A stretch of DNA of 64,000 nucleotides from Desulfobacter hydrogenophilus (GTDB lineage: Bacteria; Desulfobacterota; Desulfobacteria; Desulfobacterales; Desulfobacteraceae), in assembly GCF_004319545.1 (NCBI RefSeq), contig NZ_CP036313.1, positions 2,296,501 to 2,360,500 on the forward strand, written 5' to 3'. Shown in pieces: positions 24,470 to 34,054 of the stretch. The position numbers were made by a program, and so were the translations under genes. Every line of letters begins with the position of its first letter. Position 1 is the stretch's first letter. The notes beneath the pieces are model-generated. The model saw nothing but the letters and a program-made list of their open reading frames with translations, searched no databases and was not told where the DNA came from.

Positions 24470-25750
24470 ATGAAGTTGAACAGGCGCAGATTTGAACGGA
24501 CATTTCGATGGGTGTTATTTGCTTTAGGCTGTACTCTCATCTTTTTTTTACCGGTACCACAATGGATCAAGATTGCAATGATACCCCTGTTTGGGCTTGT
24601 CGCACTCCAGGCCTGGGATTTGAATCGTGTTCCGGTCATTGTTTTTCACAGTATCTCCAATGATGGCGACTGGATACGGGAACCCAGTATTGTTGTATCG
24701 GTTAAAACGTTTTCGGCACAGATAAAATGGTTATCAAAGTTTGGGTATAAAGGCATTTTTTTTGATGACCTATACAACATCCGTAAAAACAGGAACCGCA
24801 GGGCAGGAAAAAAAATAGTCATCGCCTTTGACGACGGATATCTGGACAATTGGGTGGGGGCGTTTCATGTACTGGAAAAATATAATATGAAAGCCACCGT
24901 CTTTGTTTCTACCGACTGGATAGATAAATGTGAAATACTTCGTTTAAGAATACCTCATGCTAAACCTTCCGAGCTGGGCTGGAAAGGCTATCTGGGACCG
25001 GGAGAGATTAAGGCGCTTCAGGAAAGCAGCCTGGTGGATATTCAAAGCCATGGAACCAGCCATGATCATATATTTGTTTCGGATCAGGTTATCGGGTTTG
25101 TGACGCCTCAAAATACACCCCACACGCTTTTCTGCTATCTCAATCCGGAACTAAAGCCCGAATGGTTCAGGCATGAAATTAATCTGCCGCTCGGCTATCC
25201 TTTATTCCCCCTTGGCGAGGCATTGTCCGATAGAATTTTTTATCCTGATCCGAAATTAATAACCCGTCTGGTTGATGAGGCAGGCCGTCCGGGGTTTTTT
25301 AACCAGTCTGACTGGGATGAAAGACTGGACAACATCGTCAGGCAGTTTAATAAAACGAATCAAAAGGTCGGTATAACAGAGTCCCAAGACCATGCAAAAA
25401 AAAGATGGAGAGATGAATTGGTTCAAAGCCGGAAAATTCTGGAAAACTTAACGGGGAAACCGGTTCGGCACCTTGTCTGGCCCAGGGACAAGTCCAACTC
25501 CTTTGTTGAAAAAATGGCTTTGGAATCCGGGTATTTGAGTACGACCCGGTCTCCCGGGCATCATAATAACAGCGGAACACCCGCCCAAGTTGAAAGGATT
25601 TCCATTGTCGGTACAGGATATCCAGCCCTGGACGTTGCCCGTGTATTATTGGAAGTGTGGACATTTAAAGGCTGCTATATTTTTTGGCCGGTATTGTTTT
25701 TACTGCAAAGGATAACCAATCCCCTTGTTTTAAGGTATGGAAAAGCCTGA
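24470..25750 (+). CDS. Membrane-anchored polysaccharide deacetylase family protein
   Basis: NodB-fold carbohydrate esterase, 426 residues. N-terminal hydrophobic hairpin (about 14-45), then motif 1 KKIVIAFDDGYLDNW with the catalytic and metal Asp, motif 2 DIQSHGTSHDH with two metal histidines, and a later RHLVWPRDKSN block. Such enzymes remove N- or O-acetyl groups from polymer sugars in the periplasm. Its stop is contiguous with the start of the next gene. An unusually long insert (about 200-310) separates motifs 2 and 3. Substrate is inferred to be the polysaccharide of this locus. Confidence 0.82.
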   Translation: MKLNRRRFERTFRWVLFALGCTLIFFLPVPQWIKIAMIPLFGLVALQAWDLNRVPVIVFHSISNDGDWIREPSIVVSVKTFSAQIKWLSKFGYKGIFFDDLYNIRKNRNRRAGKKIVIAFDDGYLDNWVGAFHVLEKYNMKATVFVSTDWIDKCEILRLRIPHAKPSELGWKGYLGPGEIKALQESSLVDIQSHGTSHDHIFVSDQVIGFVTPQNTPHTLFCYLNPELKPEWFRHEINLPLGYPLFPLGEALSDRIFYPDPKLITRLVDEAGRPGFFNQSDWDERLDNIVRQFNKTNQKVGITESQDHAKKRWRDELVQSRKILENLTGKPVRHLVWPRDKSNSFVEKMALESGYLSTTRSPGHHNNSGTPAQVERISIVGTGYPALDVARVLLEVWTFKGCYIFWPVLFLLQRITNPLVLRYGKA

Positions 25751-27157
25751 ATGTTCTGGATATCAATCATATTAGGCTTTGCAGGGGGCTTAGGCCTTAT
25801 CCTGACGAATGTCATAATGGGTTCTCCGCCCACCATTATAGTAACACTTCCCTTTCTTGTTCTTTTGGTGTTACCTTTGCGCAAGCTGGTCAAAGGGTAT
25901 CAAATCATTTTATTGTTTTTGATCTGCCTTATTCCCATGGATGTTTTTGCGGTGATACCCGGGGCAGATAATTCAACAACCCTGTTTAAAATATTGTTTC
26001 CTTTTGTTTTTATTCTTTTCATGGGAGATAAGCTTCTTGGCGATGAATTCCACATGCCATTGAATTCCATGGACAAATGGCTTTTTTTTTATGCGTTATT
26101 TAATTGTATTCTGGTGATGATCGCTGTTAACCAGTTGCAGGCCCTTGACACCATGAGGCGATATATAAGCATGTGGGCCATGTATTATCTGTTTAGCAGG
26201 GCTCTGGCAAAAAATTCATGGCCGGACTGGACCCGGAAGGCCGTGATTTTCAGTGCAGCCGTTTCTGTGCTTTTCGGATTAAAGGCTTCTATTGACGGTT
26301 ATAACCCTTTTTCAGAACTGGGCGTCGGCGGGGTGCTCGTCGAAGATGTTCGTATCACAGGCGCCTCGGGCATTGATCCCAATGCATATTCCATCCTTTT
26401 GATTGTTGCACTGTTATGGGCCATTGTCTGTTCAATGGAAGAAAACGATAAATTCCGGTTGTTTTATATTATTTCGGTGGGGCTTATACTTACCGGAATC
26501 GCGTTGACATACTCCAGATCGGCTTATTTGACGCTTATTATTTCTTTAATGTTCCTTTTGTTTAAGGTCCGAAAGCTTTTAACCCCTACTCATATTGTTG
26601 TTCTGCTTTTATTGATTTTGTCTGCTCTGCCGTTTGCCCCCGATTCCATTGTCGACAGGTTTGAAACTTTGTTTATTGCGGAGCAGCGTCAGTCTGACTC
26701 TTCTGTTCAACGCCGGGCCAATTATTATAATGTCGCCGCAAATATCCTGAAAGACCATCCCCTTTTAGGATGCGGGCCTGGTAATTTCCCCGTTCTTCAT
26801 CAGATGGCAAAATATCAGGACGCCCCGGTCCTGGTCGGTGTCCCCCGTATGGCTCACAGTATGTATCTGACCGTCATCACGGAGTCCGGGATCATTGGGT
26901 TTACTTTTTTTGCCGGTTTTCTGATCAGTACCTATTTGAGGCAAAGGGCCATTTATAAAAGACTTCAAGGCCGTTTTAACTTTGGGCTGGCTTTAATGTG
27001 TTCTTTTACAGCTCTGCTGGTTATGGGTTTATTCCTCCATTTGCAGGAGACGAAATACCTGTGGCTGGTATTATCCATGACCCGGGCCCTGGATAATGAA
27101 GGCGATCGTGAAGAAAAATTAGACGGACCGGGCCAAGTACAAGGGATAAAGGCGTAA
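25751..27157 (+). CDS. O-antigen ligase/polymerase family protein (Wzy-like)
   Basis: Polytopic inner-membrane protein of 468 residues with about 12 hydrophobic segments. The Wzy_C/WaaL-type core is ITGASGIDPNAYSILLIVAL, followed by ALTYSRSAYLTLIISLMFLL and a large periplasmic loop with DHPLLGCGPGNFPVLHQM. In this context it is likely the polymerase that links lipid-carried repeat units. ATG at 25751 directly follows the deacetylase stop. A ligase function cannot be excluded by sequence alone. Confidence 0.82.
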   Translation: MFWISIILGFAGGLGLILTNVIMGSPPTIIVTLPFLVLLVLPLRKLVKGYQIILLFLICLIPMDVFAVIPGADNSTTLFKILFPFVFILFMGDKLLGDEFHMPLNSMDKWLFFYALFNCILVMIAVNQLQALDTMRRYISMWAMYYLFSRALAKNSWPDWTRKAVIFSAAVSVLFGLKASIDGYNPFSELGVGGVLVEDVRITGASGIDPNAYSILLIVALLWAIVCSMEENDKFRLFYIISVGLILTGIALTYSRSAYLTLIISLMFLLFKVRKLLTPTHIVVLLLLILSALPFAPDSIVDRFETLFIAEQRQSDSSVQRRANYYNVAANILKDHPLLGCGPGNFPVLHQMAKYQDAPVLVGVPRMAHSMYLTVITESGIIGFTFFAGFLISTYLRQRAIYKRLQGRFNFGLALMCSFTALLVMGLFLHLQETKYLWLVLSMTRALDNEGDREEKLDGPGQVQGIKA

Positions 27158-27163
27158 CATCTT

Positions 27164-28366
27164 TTGAAAAAAGCAATCGCTCATATTGTTACACGCTTCC
27201 CATCTGTTTCGGAAACCTTTGTTGTGGCTGATATTTCTGCAATGAAGGAACTTTGGCGTGAAAACCATGTATTTGCGTTTTTTAAAAATAGCGGGCCGGT
27301 GCCTGAATGGATTACAAAAGTTCATTATTTCCCAGTTTACAGGCTGTATCTTATAACCCAGCTCTATTTTTTCTTCAAGAATCCCAGACAGTACATAAAT
27401 TTGTTTACATATGTCATGTCAGGGCATGCATCAAAGAAAAAAGAGATGTTCAAGGCGTTGGTTGCCTGGCCTAAAATGGTCCATGCGGCCTATGTGGCGC
27501 AAAAACAGGGTATTGAGTTCATGCATGGACACTGGGCAAATATGCCGGCAACAACGGCTTTTGTTATATCCAGGCTGCTTAACAAGTCGTTTACCTGTAC
27601 GGGGCACGCCCATGACCTTTACAAGTTTAATAGTTTTCTTTATGAAATACTCAAGCATTGCAGATTATTTCTAACATCAACCCAATACAATAAACGGTAT
27701 CTGGCATCAACCTATCCGGATGTTGATTATTCAAAAATTGAGGTATATTCCCACGGTGTTGATGTGGCGTTGATGAAACCGGGAAATGTGCCCTTTAAAG
27801 AAACGTTTACGATTCTTTCCATCGGACGTATGACCTGGCAGAAGGGGTTTGCCACTCTTTTGCGTGCGCTTCGTATTCTGATTGATGCCGGCGTGCCGGT
27901 TAGACTCAAATTTTTGGCGCTTCCCGGCTATACCGAGAAAAAAATCCACAAGCTTTCCCATGACTTGGGGCTTAATGATCATATTCAATGGCTGGGGCCG
28001 TGTACCCAGGACAAAATTGTGGGATTGTATCAAAATGCCCATGTGTTTGTTTTGCCATGCGAAGTCGGGCCCTATGGAGACCGGGACGGCATCCCCAACG
28101 TAATTCTTGAAGCATCGGCCTGCGGCCTGCCCTGTGTATCAACCTGGGTCAGTGGTGTGCCTGAGGCTGTGATCCATGAACAAACCGGCTTACTGGTTGA
28201 GCCCTGCAAGCCGGATGATTTGGCCGGTGCAATAAAAAGATTGCACGATGATGAAAGCTTGAGACGCCAATATGGAGAAGCCGCCAGAAAATTTATTGAA
28301 GACAATTATAACCGGAAAACCTGCCATGAACGGATAATTTCCTTAATGGAAAAATACAATGCATAA
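27164..28366 (+). CDS. Glycosyltransferase family 4 (colanic-acid WcaL-like)
   Basis: GT-B fold retaining glycosyltransferase, 400 residues. N-terminal block AHIVTRFPSVSETFVVADIS is typical of WcaL/AmsK-like enzymes. C-terminal donor site: ILSIGRMTWQKGFATLLRAL, then the E-x7-E region FVLPCEVGPYGDRDGIPNVI and ASACGLPCVSTWVSGVPEAV. Translation appears to start at TTG (27164), with AAGGGATAAAGGCG upstream. The end overlaps the next glycosyltransferase by eight bases. Donor and acceptor sugars are unknown. Confidence 0.88.
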   Translation: MKKAIAHIVTRFPSVSETFVVADISAMKELWRENHVFAFFKNSGPVPEWITKVHYFPVYRLYLITQLYFFFKNPRQYINLFTYVMSGHASKKKEMFKALVAWPKMVHAAYVAQKQGIEFMHGHWANMPATTAFVISRLLNKSFTCTGHAHDLYKFNSFLYEILKHCRLFLTSTQYNKRYLASTYPDVDYSKIEVYSHGVDVALMKPGNVPFKETFTILSIGRMTWQKGFATLLRALRILIDAGVPVRLKFLALPGYTEKKIHKLSHDLGLNDHIQWLGPCTQDKIVGLYQNAHVFVLPCEVGPYGDRDGIPNVILEASACGLPCVSTWVSGVPEAVIHEQTGLLVEPCKPDDLAGAIKRLHDDESLRRQYGEAARKFIEDNYNRKTCHERIISLMEKYNA

Positions 28367-29447
28367 AATACGCATTCTTCATCTGGCTCCCCATATGAAT
28401 TTCGGTGGTGCCGAAATCATGATCTATAATCTGGTTAAAAATACGGATAGAAAAAGATTTGAACCCATTGTTGCCACCTGGCTTGGCGGTGGGTTGGCAG
28501 ACCATCTTGAACAAGAAGGTTTTAATGTGCTTCAGGTCCCGGCTAGGCCTAAACCGTTAAGATGGAAGGCCCTTCGGCGGTTAATCCGGCAGGAGAATAT
28601 TGACATTCTTCATACCCATCTTTTTACCGCCGGGTTCTACGGGCGACTGGCAGCCATCGGCAATGGGCGGTTAGGGGTCATTCGAACCCATCACGGCATG
28701 ACATTCAAACAAAAAGCAATTAAGCGGATCTTTTTTGAAATATTGTTATATCCGTTGAGCAGTTGTCATACGGCTGTCTCCCACAGCGTGATACGTCATT
28801 TGAACGATACATTGAGGTGGAAACCGACCCGGATGCGTTTGATCCAAAACGGTATTGACGTGGAAAGATTTTGCACAGAACGGGATGCCTTTAATGATCC
28901 GGCAACCATTGTGGCCGCCGGCCGTTTATCCAAGGAAAAAGGCTTTGATGTACTGATAAAGGCATTGCACTCGCTGTCAAAGAAAAAAAGACATTTCAGA
29001 TGCCTGCTTGCCGGGGACGGGCCTGAAAAAGGGGCGCTTTTATCACTTAGAGAAAGGCTTGGTCTTGTCAATAAAATTGATTTTCTGGGCTATGTCCGGG
29101 ATATCGCGCCATTAATGAAAACAGGGGATCTTTTTATTATTCCATCCCACCATGAGGGTCTGCCGCTCAGCCTGCTGGAAGCCATGGCTTCGGGGCTGCC
29201 TGTTATTGCAAGTGCTGTGGGCGGGATACCGGAGCTTTTGACCCCGGACAAAGGATGGCTGGTGCCGCCGGCAAATCCTGACGTTTTGGCCGACACCATT
29301 GAAACGGTGCTTGATAATCCGGACAGGGCGTTGAAAAAAGCACAGCAAGGCCGTATCGAAGTGTTAAGTGCCTACGATATTAAAAAGACCGCCGGAAAGT
29401 ATGAGGATTTATATTTACAATTGTTTCAAAACATTGGACGTGGCTAA
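28359..29447 (+). CDS. Glycosyltransferase family 4
   Basis: GT-B enzyme of 362 residues. Acceptor-side N-terminus: LHLAPHMNFGGAEIMIYNLV and ILHTHLFTAGFYGRLAA. Donor site: IVAAGRLSKEKGFDVLIKAL, then IIPSHHEGLPLSLLEAMASG and LPVIASAVGGIPELL. The E-x7-E motif (EGLPLSLLE) is intact. It overlaps the previous gene by eight bases, showing translational coupling. Adds one sugar to the lipid-linked repeat unit at the cytoplasmic face. Confidence 0.9.
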   Translation: MHKIRILHLAPHMNFGGAEIMIYNLVKNTDRKRFEPIVATWLGGGLADHLEQEGFNVLQVPARPKPLRWKALRRLIRQENIDILHTHLFTAGFYGRLAAIGNGRLGVIRTHHGMTFKQKAIKRIFFEILLYPLSSCHTAVSHSVIRHLNDTLRWKPTRMRLIQNGIDVERFCTERDAFNDPATIVAAGRLSKEKGFDVLIKALHSLSKKKRHFRCLLAGDGPEKGALLSLRERLGLVNKIDFLGYVRDIAPLMKTGDLFIIPSHHEGLPLSLLEAMASGLPVIASAVGGIPELLTPDKGWLVPPANPDVLADTIETVLDNPDRALKKAQQGRIEVLSAYDIKKTAGKYEDLYLQLFQNIGRG

Positions 29448-29471
29448 TCAGGAACCAGGGGTATTCGGGTT

Positions 29472-30401
29472 TTGAAGGAATATTCAATTGACAGGCCGAT
29501 TTTTGTCATTGGTATGGACAGAAGCGGGACTTCGGTTATATCGGAAATCATGTCCCTTCATGACGATCTGGGCTGGCTTTCAAATTATAACCACCGGTTC
29601 CGGCAACTGCCCCAATTGTCTTTTTTAAACCGTATCACACACATACCCCATTTCGGCTGGTATCTTAGAGGCAAGAAACGCCAGGATAAAATGCTTTCAT
29701 CCCGGTTGAGAAAATATTTGCCCTACTGCGATGAAGGCGATTATACTTTATGGACACAATTATGCGGCCATGACTTTACATGGGATTTTTTGGGTGGGGG
29801 CACGCCGTCTGCGCATACCTGTCAAAAGGTCCGGGATTATATCCATACCATACTCAAATACCAGCACAGAACAAGGCTGATCGTTAAACTCACAGGTCCG
29901 CCCCGGATCAATTTTTTATCCACAATCTTTCCGGATGCCGTATTTGTTCATGTGATGCGTGATCCAAGAGCTGTTGTGGCCTCTCTTATGAGGGTGCCAT
30001 ACTGGAAACAAAAAGGGGGATGGGAACGGCCGTTCTGGAGCGGTTTGTCCCAAAAAGATATCCGGGCGTGGGAGGCGGCTGATAAATCAGCCTGTGTCCT
30101 GGCAGCTATTCAATGGGCAAAGGTGGTTGAACAGACATGGCAGGAGTGTGAATCGCTTTTACCGGAACAATTCATAGAGATAAAATATGAAGACTTTGTG
30201 GCCTCTGCCTTTGATACCATAACGGCGTTGCTCAGCAAGTGCGGTCTGGGTTACAGCCGGACGGTTAAACGTTATATTGACTGTATCGGCAATGTCCGCA
30301 ATATGAATACCAAATACCGGCAGATGCTTATTCCATCTGAACTGGATGCTGTTCAACAGGCTGTAAAAAAGACTGCTGAAAAGGCGGGCTACCTTGAATA
30401 G
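29472..30401 (+). CDS. Sulfotransferase family protein (first of two)
   Basis: PAPS-dependent sulfotransferase, 309 residues. The 5'-phosphosulfate loop is PIFVIGMDRSGTSVISEIM at the N-terminus and the 3'-phosphate motif is VFVHVMRDPRAVVASLM near residue 165. The C-terminal part has the usual IKYEDFV strand. The start is a TTG codon at 29472 with no ideal ribosome site (GTATTCGGGTTTTGAAG). No signal peptide, so it acts in the cytoplasm, probably on a lipid-linked repeat unit. The second sulfotransferase lies at the end of the same locus. Confidence 0.85.
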   Translation: MKEYSIDRPIFVIGMDRSGTSVISEIMSLHDDLGWLSNYNHRFRQLPQLSFLNRITHIPHFGWYLRGKKRQDKMLSSRLRKYLPYCDEGDYTLWTQLCGHDFTWDFLGGGTPSAHTCQKVRDYIHTILKYQHRTRLIVKLTGPPRINFLSTIFPDAVFVHVMRDPRAVVASLMRVPYWKQKGGWERPFWSGLSQKDIRAWEAADKSACVLAAIQWAKVVEQTWQECESLLPEQFIEIKYEDFVASAFDTITALLSKCGLGYSRTVKRYIDCIGNVRNMNTKYRQMLIPSELDAVQQAVKKTAEKAGYLE

Positions 30402-30430
30402 GTTAATAATATCCTGATAGGAGGGATAAA

Positions 30431-32545
30431 ATGATACATTTTATGTTTAAAGAAAACGGACTGATATTGAAACGGTCACATTTATCTTTTTGTTGGGCTG
30501 TTATTTTACTGTTCCTTCTTCAGGTTCTGCCGCATCCGTCATGGTCAGCCTCCCAGGAGATGTCTGAATTGAGGCAGGGCCGGCTTCATATCTTTGCTGA
30601 AGGGCGCAATGAAACGTTGACCGTCCGGTACCAGCCGGAATATGGCCTGGACGAACCCCTTCTGTTCTTAGGCCCTGATGGGCGGCTGATTAAAAAAGTT
30701 TTTTTAGGTCATAAGGCTTCGGGGGCCATCACTTTGAATGTCGATAAAGGGCCGGGCCACTACGTTCTGATTTTAAAATCCAGTTATCTTTGGCATGTTT
30801 CCCTGAGCGAGGGAAAAATGGTTTTTGAGCCCCCTGTTGAAATTACCGGCGTTAAAAGGCAGTTCAGTGATATGCCTTTTTTCTTTCAAGTACCGGCCAA
30901 AACATCCGGTTTCGATTTTTATGTGATCAATCATCGGTCATATAAAGGCAAATCTGCCCGTGTAAAGTTGTCAGATCCCCATGGCCGTATTGTTTCAGAT
31001 AAAGAACTGCCCAAAGTTGACACCCAATCGCTTCTTAAAAAGCTCAAATCCCGTGGTGTTGATCTTTCCGAAATAAAGAGTTCTGCAGGATCCGGAAATT
31101 TTAATCCCCCATTTAATCCCATTTTTCCTGAACGAATCCATGTCAATATTCCGGAACCTGGTACCTGGAAAGTTGAAATCGGAACCAAGGGTACACTTGT
31201 TACGGATAACGTCGGGTTCTGGATCGAAGGAATCCCCTCATATTTCAGCAATACTGCCGAAGGTGTTCAGAATACATCAGGCAGGTTGTGGCTGTCAGGC
31301 CAGGAAGCAGATTTTGTACCGGTAAGCATCAAGGTATCTAATCATACACTGAATGCGCCAACGCTTGGCGTTGTCGGGTTCTTTGGGCCGAAGAACGGGT
31401 GGCAGGAAACAAAGATGGCGGAATATGGTATCCAGGCAGAAAAAGTATTTGTCTCCCATACATCCGAAGAACGGGTGAATGACAATGCCGATCCCAATGT
31501 CCCCAATCTTTCTTTGTTCAGATTTAATGATCAAAAACACCTTTTTTCCCGGCCGGGAAAATTTTCACTGGTGGTTCTGGACCGGTTCGCAGGTTGGCTG
31601 AAAACGCTTTCGCCAACGAATCAGGCGTTGGAATGGGGGGAATGGGCACAGGTCGCGGCTTGCAACATGATGACCGAAAGAGAAATGAATCCTGACAGTT
31701 TTGTGATTCAGTTTTTAAATGAAGCAAATAAAATTTTGAAACTGGAACAATATCTTGGTTTATTAAAAACAGCAGGCAGCAGAATAAAAAAAGATCCAAA
31801 GACCCGAACGTGCCGGATCGGCGCCCCTGCAATTGCCACCGGGTTAAGTCTGCATAAACAGCCCAATCAGGATTTTTTAGATACCCGATGGATAGAGCAG
31901 ACCTTGAAACAAGCAGATCCCATCGTGGATGACATCGTCTTTAACGTTTACGGGGCAAGTGAACTGGAAGATACTTTCCTGTATACAACACTCATCGAAA
32001 AGATAGACGCCCTTGTCAAAAAATATGACTCCGATAACGTTATTGAACCCATCATTATCGGTGCCACCAACCGGCAGGGAGGGCTTGTCACAAGCAGGCT
32101 GTTCTGTGAGTGGGAAGGTGCTGTCTGGTGGGCATCCGTTCTGACTCAAGTGATTAATACCGGCAAAATAAAGGCGATTAATTATTTTAAGATCATTGAT
32201 AAAGGCATTCGAAAAAAAGGTCTTTTTACAGCGGACCGGAAGCCAAAAGCCCAGGCTGTCATACAACAACTTTTTTCCCAGGCCCTGTCTAAGGGTCAGA
32301 TTTTTAAAACCGAAACGGATCATTCTGGGGTTGAGGCCGTTTCCGTGAAAACTGAAAAAGGAATGATAATGATATTGGTTAACAAAAGCAGCAAAGATAT
32401 CAACGCATCCATATCCGCGCCCTATGGTTCGATAAAAAAAATGATCCGGTTTAAAGGCCAAAAGCCTTCTAAGCAGGATACGCCGACTGAAGGAATTGCA
32501 GTGAAGTTACCGCCTGCATCCGTGACATGGGTTGAACTTGGATAA
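30431..32545 (+). CDS. Secreted glycoside-hydrolase-like protein of the polysaccharide locus
   Basis: A 704-residue protein with a signal peptide (hydrophobic 17-33, cleavage near SWSA). The N-terminal half is beta-rich; the C-terminal half looks like a clan-A TIM barrel plus beta-sandwich, as in GH39/GH51-type enzymes. Candidate acid/base motif FLNEANKILK (about 430), candidate nucleophile region NVIEPIIIGATN (about 537), then AVWWASVLTQVINTGK and the sandwich MIMILVNKSSKDINASI. It may trim or release polysaccharide in the periplasm. Family membership is an inference from these motifs; catalytic residues need testing. Confidence 0.6.
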   Translation: MIHFMFKENGLILKRSHLSFCWAVILLFLLQVLPHPSWSASQEMSELRQGRLHIFAEGRNETLTVRYQPEYGLDEPLLFLGPDGRLIKKVFLGHKASGAITLNVDKGPGHYVLILKSSYLWHVSLSEGKMVFEPPVEITGVKRQFSDMPFFFQVPAKTSGFDFYVINHRSYKGKSARVKLSDPHGRIVSDKELPKVDTQSLLKKLKSRGVDLSEIKSSAGSGNFNPPFNPIFPERIHVNIPEPGTWKVEIGTKGTLVTDNVGFWIEGIPSYFSNTAEGVQNTSGRLWLSGQEADFVPVSIKVSNHTLNAPTLGVVGFFGPKNGWQETKMAEYGIQAEKVFVSHTSEERVNDNADPNVPNLSLFRFNDQKHLFSRPGKFSLVVLDRFAGWLKTLSPTNQALEWGEWAQVAACNMMTEREMNPDSFVIQFLNEANKILKLEQYLGLLKTAGSRIKKDPKTRTCRIGAPAIATGLSLHKQPNQDFLDTRWIEQTLKQADPIVDDIVFNVYGASELEDTFLYTTLIEKIDALVKKYDSDNVIEPIIIGATNRQGGLVTSRLFCEWEGAVWWASVLTQVINTGKIKAINYFKIIDKGIRKKGLFTADRKPKAQAVIQQLFSQALSKGQIFKTETDHSGVEAVSVKTEKGMIMILVNKSSKDINASISAPYGSIKKMIRFKGQKPSKQDTPTEGIAVKLPPASVTWVELG

Positions 32546-32572
32546 ACTGCAAATGAAAAGAAGCTGTATAAG

Positions 32573-34036
32573 ATGTCTTTTCTAAAAGGTGCATTTTTTC
32601 TGGTTGGATTAAAGTCGCTTAATTCCGGGACGGGGTTTCTGATCAGCTTTTTTGTGGTGATCGTTTTAGGCGCCAATGAAACAACGGACGCCCTGTTTGT
32701 GGCCATGTTTTTTCCCATAGAAATGATTCGAATGGTTGCCAGACGCCTTCCCCTGGTTCTTGTGCCGGTTTTTACGGAAAGCTACCAGAATTCGGACCTG
32801 GATCCTGAGCCTCATTTTTTAGGCTGGTGGATGCCTCTGTTGTTGATTGTCACCATGGTTTTGGTCTTTATGGCACCGATTCTTACTAAACTTATGGCAC
32901 CGGGGTTGAGTAGTGCGGGGTATGCTACGGCTGTGAATCTATTAAGAATTCTGGCCCCTTCTTTTCTTCTTTTTGGCATATTTGGTCACGGCATGTCCAT
33001 TTTTTATTATCACAAAATGATTCTGTTCCCCGAGATTCCTTTATTTGCCTGGCGGTTGACTGCGCTTTTATCTTTATTTTTGGCCGGTTATGCCTTTGGT
33101 GTTTACGGGTATGCCGTGGGTCTGATACTGGCCGGGTGCATCCAGTTTTTTGTGCTGTATCTTAAAGGGCGCGCCAACGGGTGGTCATTATTATCAATGA
33201 AAAAACCCAATTTCAAATGGCCGTATTTGAAACTCATTTTGGCCGGTTTCGCGCTTGTTGTGGTTGCTTTGGTTTTAAACAGGACGAGCGCGTTGATAGA
33301 TCGTTGGTTTGCCTCGTTGCTGGGTGCTGGGAGTATCTCTATACTCTTTCTTTCGGAGCGGCTTGCACGGTCGGTTCCCATATTGCTGTCAACAAGCCTC
33401 TTCACGCTTTATCTTCCCAAATTGTCTTCAATCGCCAAACAGACTGATAAGATGGATTCTCTCCGTCTGGAGATGTTCAGTTTTTTTATGATCATCGGTC
33501 TTCCAATCTCCATCTTGTTTTTCTGGGCTGCCGGCGATCTGGTGCATATCCTGGCAACATACGGCCGTTTTACTGACGCCCAGGTCATGTCGGCGGTTGC
33601 AGTCATTCAGTATTTTTGTATGGGGATCCCTGCTGTCATCTGCAGTGCCGGACTGCGCAATGTTTTTATCGTGGAAAGAAATATAAAAGAGATTTTTTTG
33701 TTTGGCATGTTAACCGTCGCTTTGACATTGGTCCTTGATTTCGCTTTATTGGGGATGGGCCTCAAAGGATTGGCCCTTGCCTCTACCATAACGGCATGGA
33801 TGATATTTTTCTTACTATGGATACGGTTAAAAATGAGTTTTCCACCTGGTAAGTATGTTATCAATATTCTGGTTTCGTCATTTTTAATGCTCTTATTTTT
33901 ATTTGGACTGCCATGGAAAAACTGGGAGATTATGCCCCTTATAAGGTTGGGTCTGGGTTGTGTGGGCGGTTTATTTTTATATTGCATCACTATCATTCCG
34001 ATTTCCAGTCAAATTAGAACACATATTTCAAATTGA
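32573..34036 (+). CDS. MurJ/Wzx-type lipid-linked oligosaccharide flippase
   Basis: MOP-superfamily membrane protein, 487 residues with about 14 hydrophobic segments. MurJ-like features include a start rich in small residues (LVGLKSLNSGTGFLISFFVV), LGANETTDALFVAMFFP and LPLVLVPVFTESY. In this locus it most likely flips the lipid-linked repeat unit to the periplasm, serving as Wzx. It lies between the glycosidase-like gene (27-base gap) and the CpsD-like gene. No truncation. Confidence 0.82.
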   Translation: MSFLKGAFFLVGLKSLNSGTGFLISFFVVIVLGANETTDALFVAMFFPIEMIRMVARRLPLVLVPVFTESYQNSDLDPEPHFLGWWMPLLLIVTMVLVFMAPILTKLMAPGLSSAGYATAVNLLRILAPSFLLFGIFGHGMSIFYYHKMILFPEIPLFAWRLTALLSLFLAGYAFGVYGYAVGLILAGCIQFFVLYLKGRANGWSLLSMKKPNFKWPYLKLILAGFALVVVALVLNRTSALIDRWFASLLGAGSISILFLSERLARSVPILLSTSLFTLYLPKLSSIAKQTDKMDSLRLEMFSFFMIIGLPISILFFWAAGDLVHILATYGRFTDAQVMSAVAVIQYFCMGIPAVICSAGLRNVFIVERNIKEIFLFGMLTVALTLVLDFALLGMGLKGLALASTITAWMIFFLLWIRLKMSFPPGKYVINILVSSFLMLLFLFGLPWKNWEIMPLIRLGLGCVGGLFLYCITIIPISSQIRTHISN

Positions 34037-34054
34037 TCAATAAGGAGAATATTT

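Noticed and set aside
31877..32461. 194-residue open frame on the minus strand
   Set aside because: Antisense to the glycosidase-like gene in the polysaccharide operon; no ribosome site.
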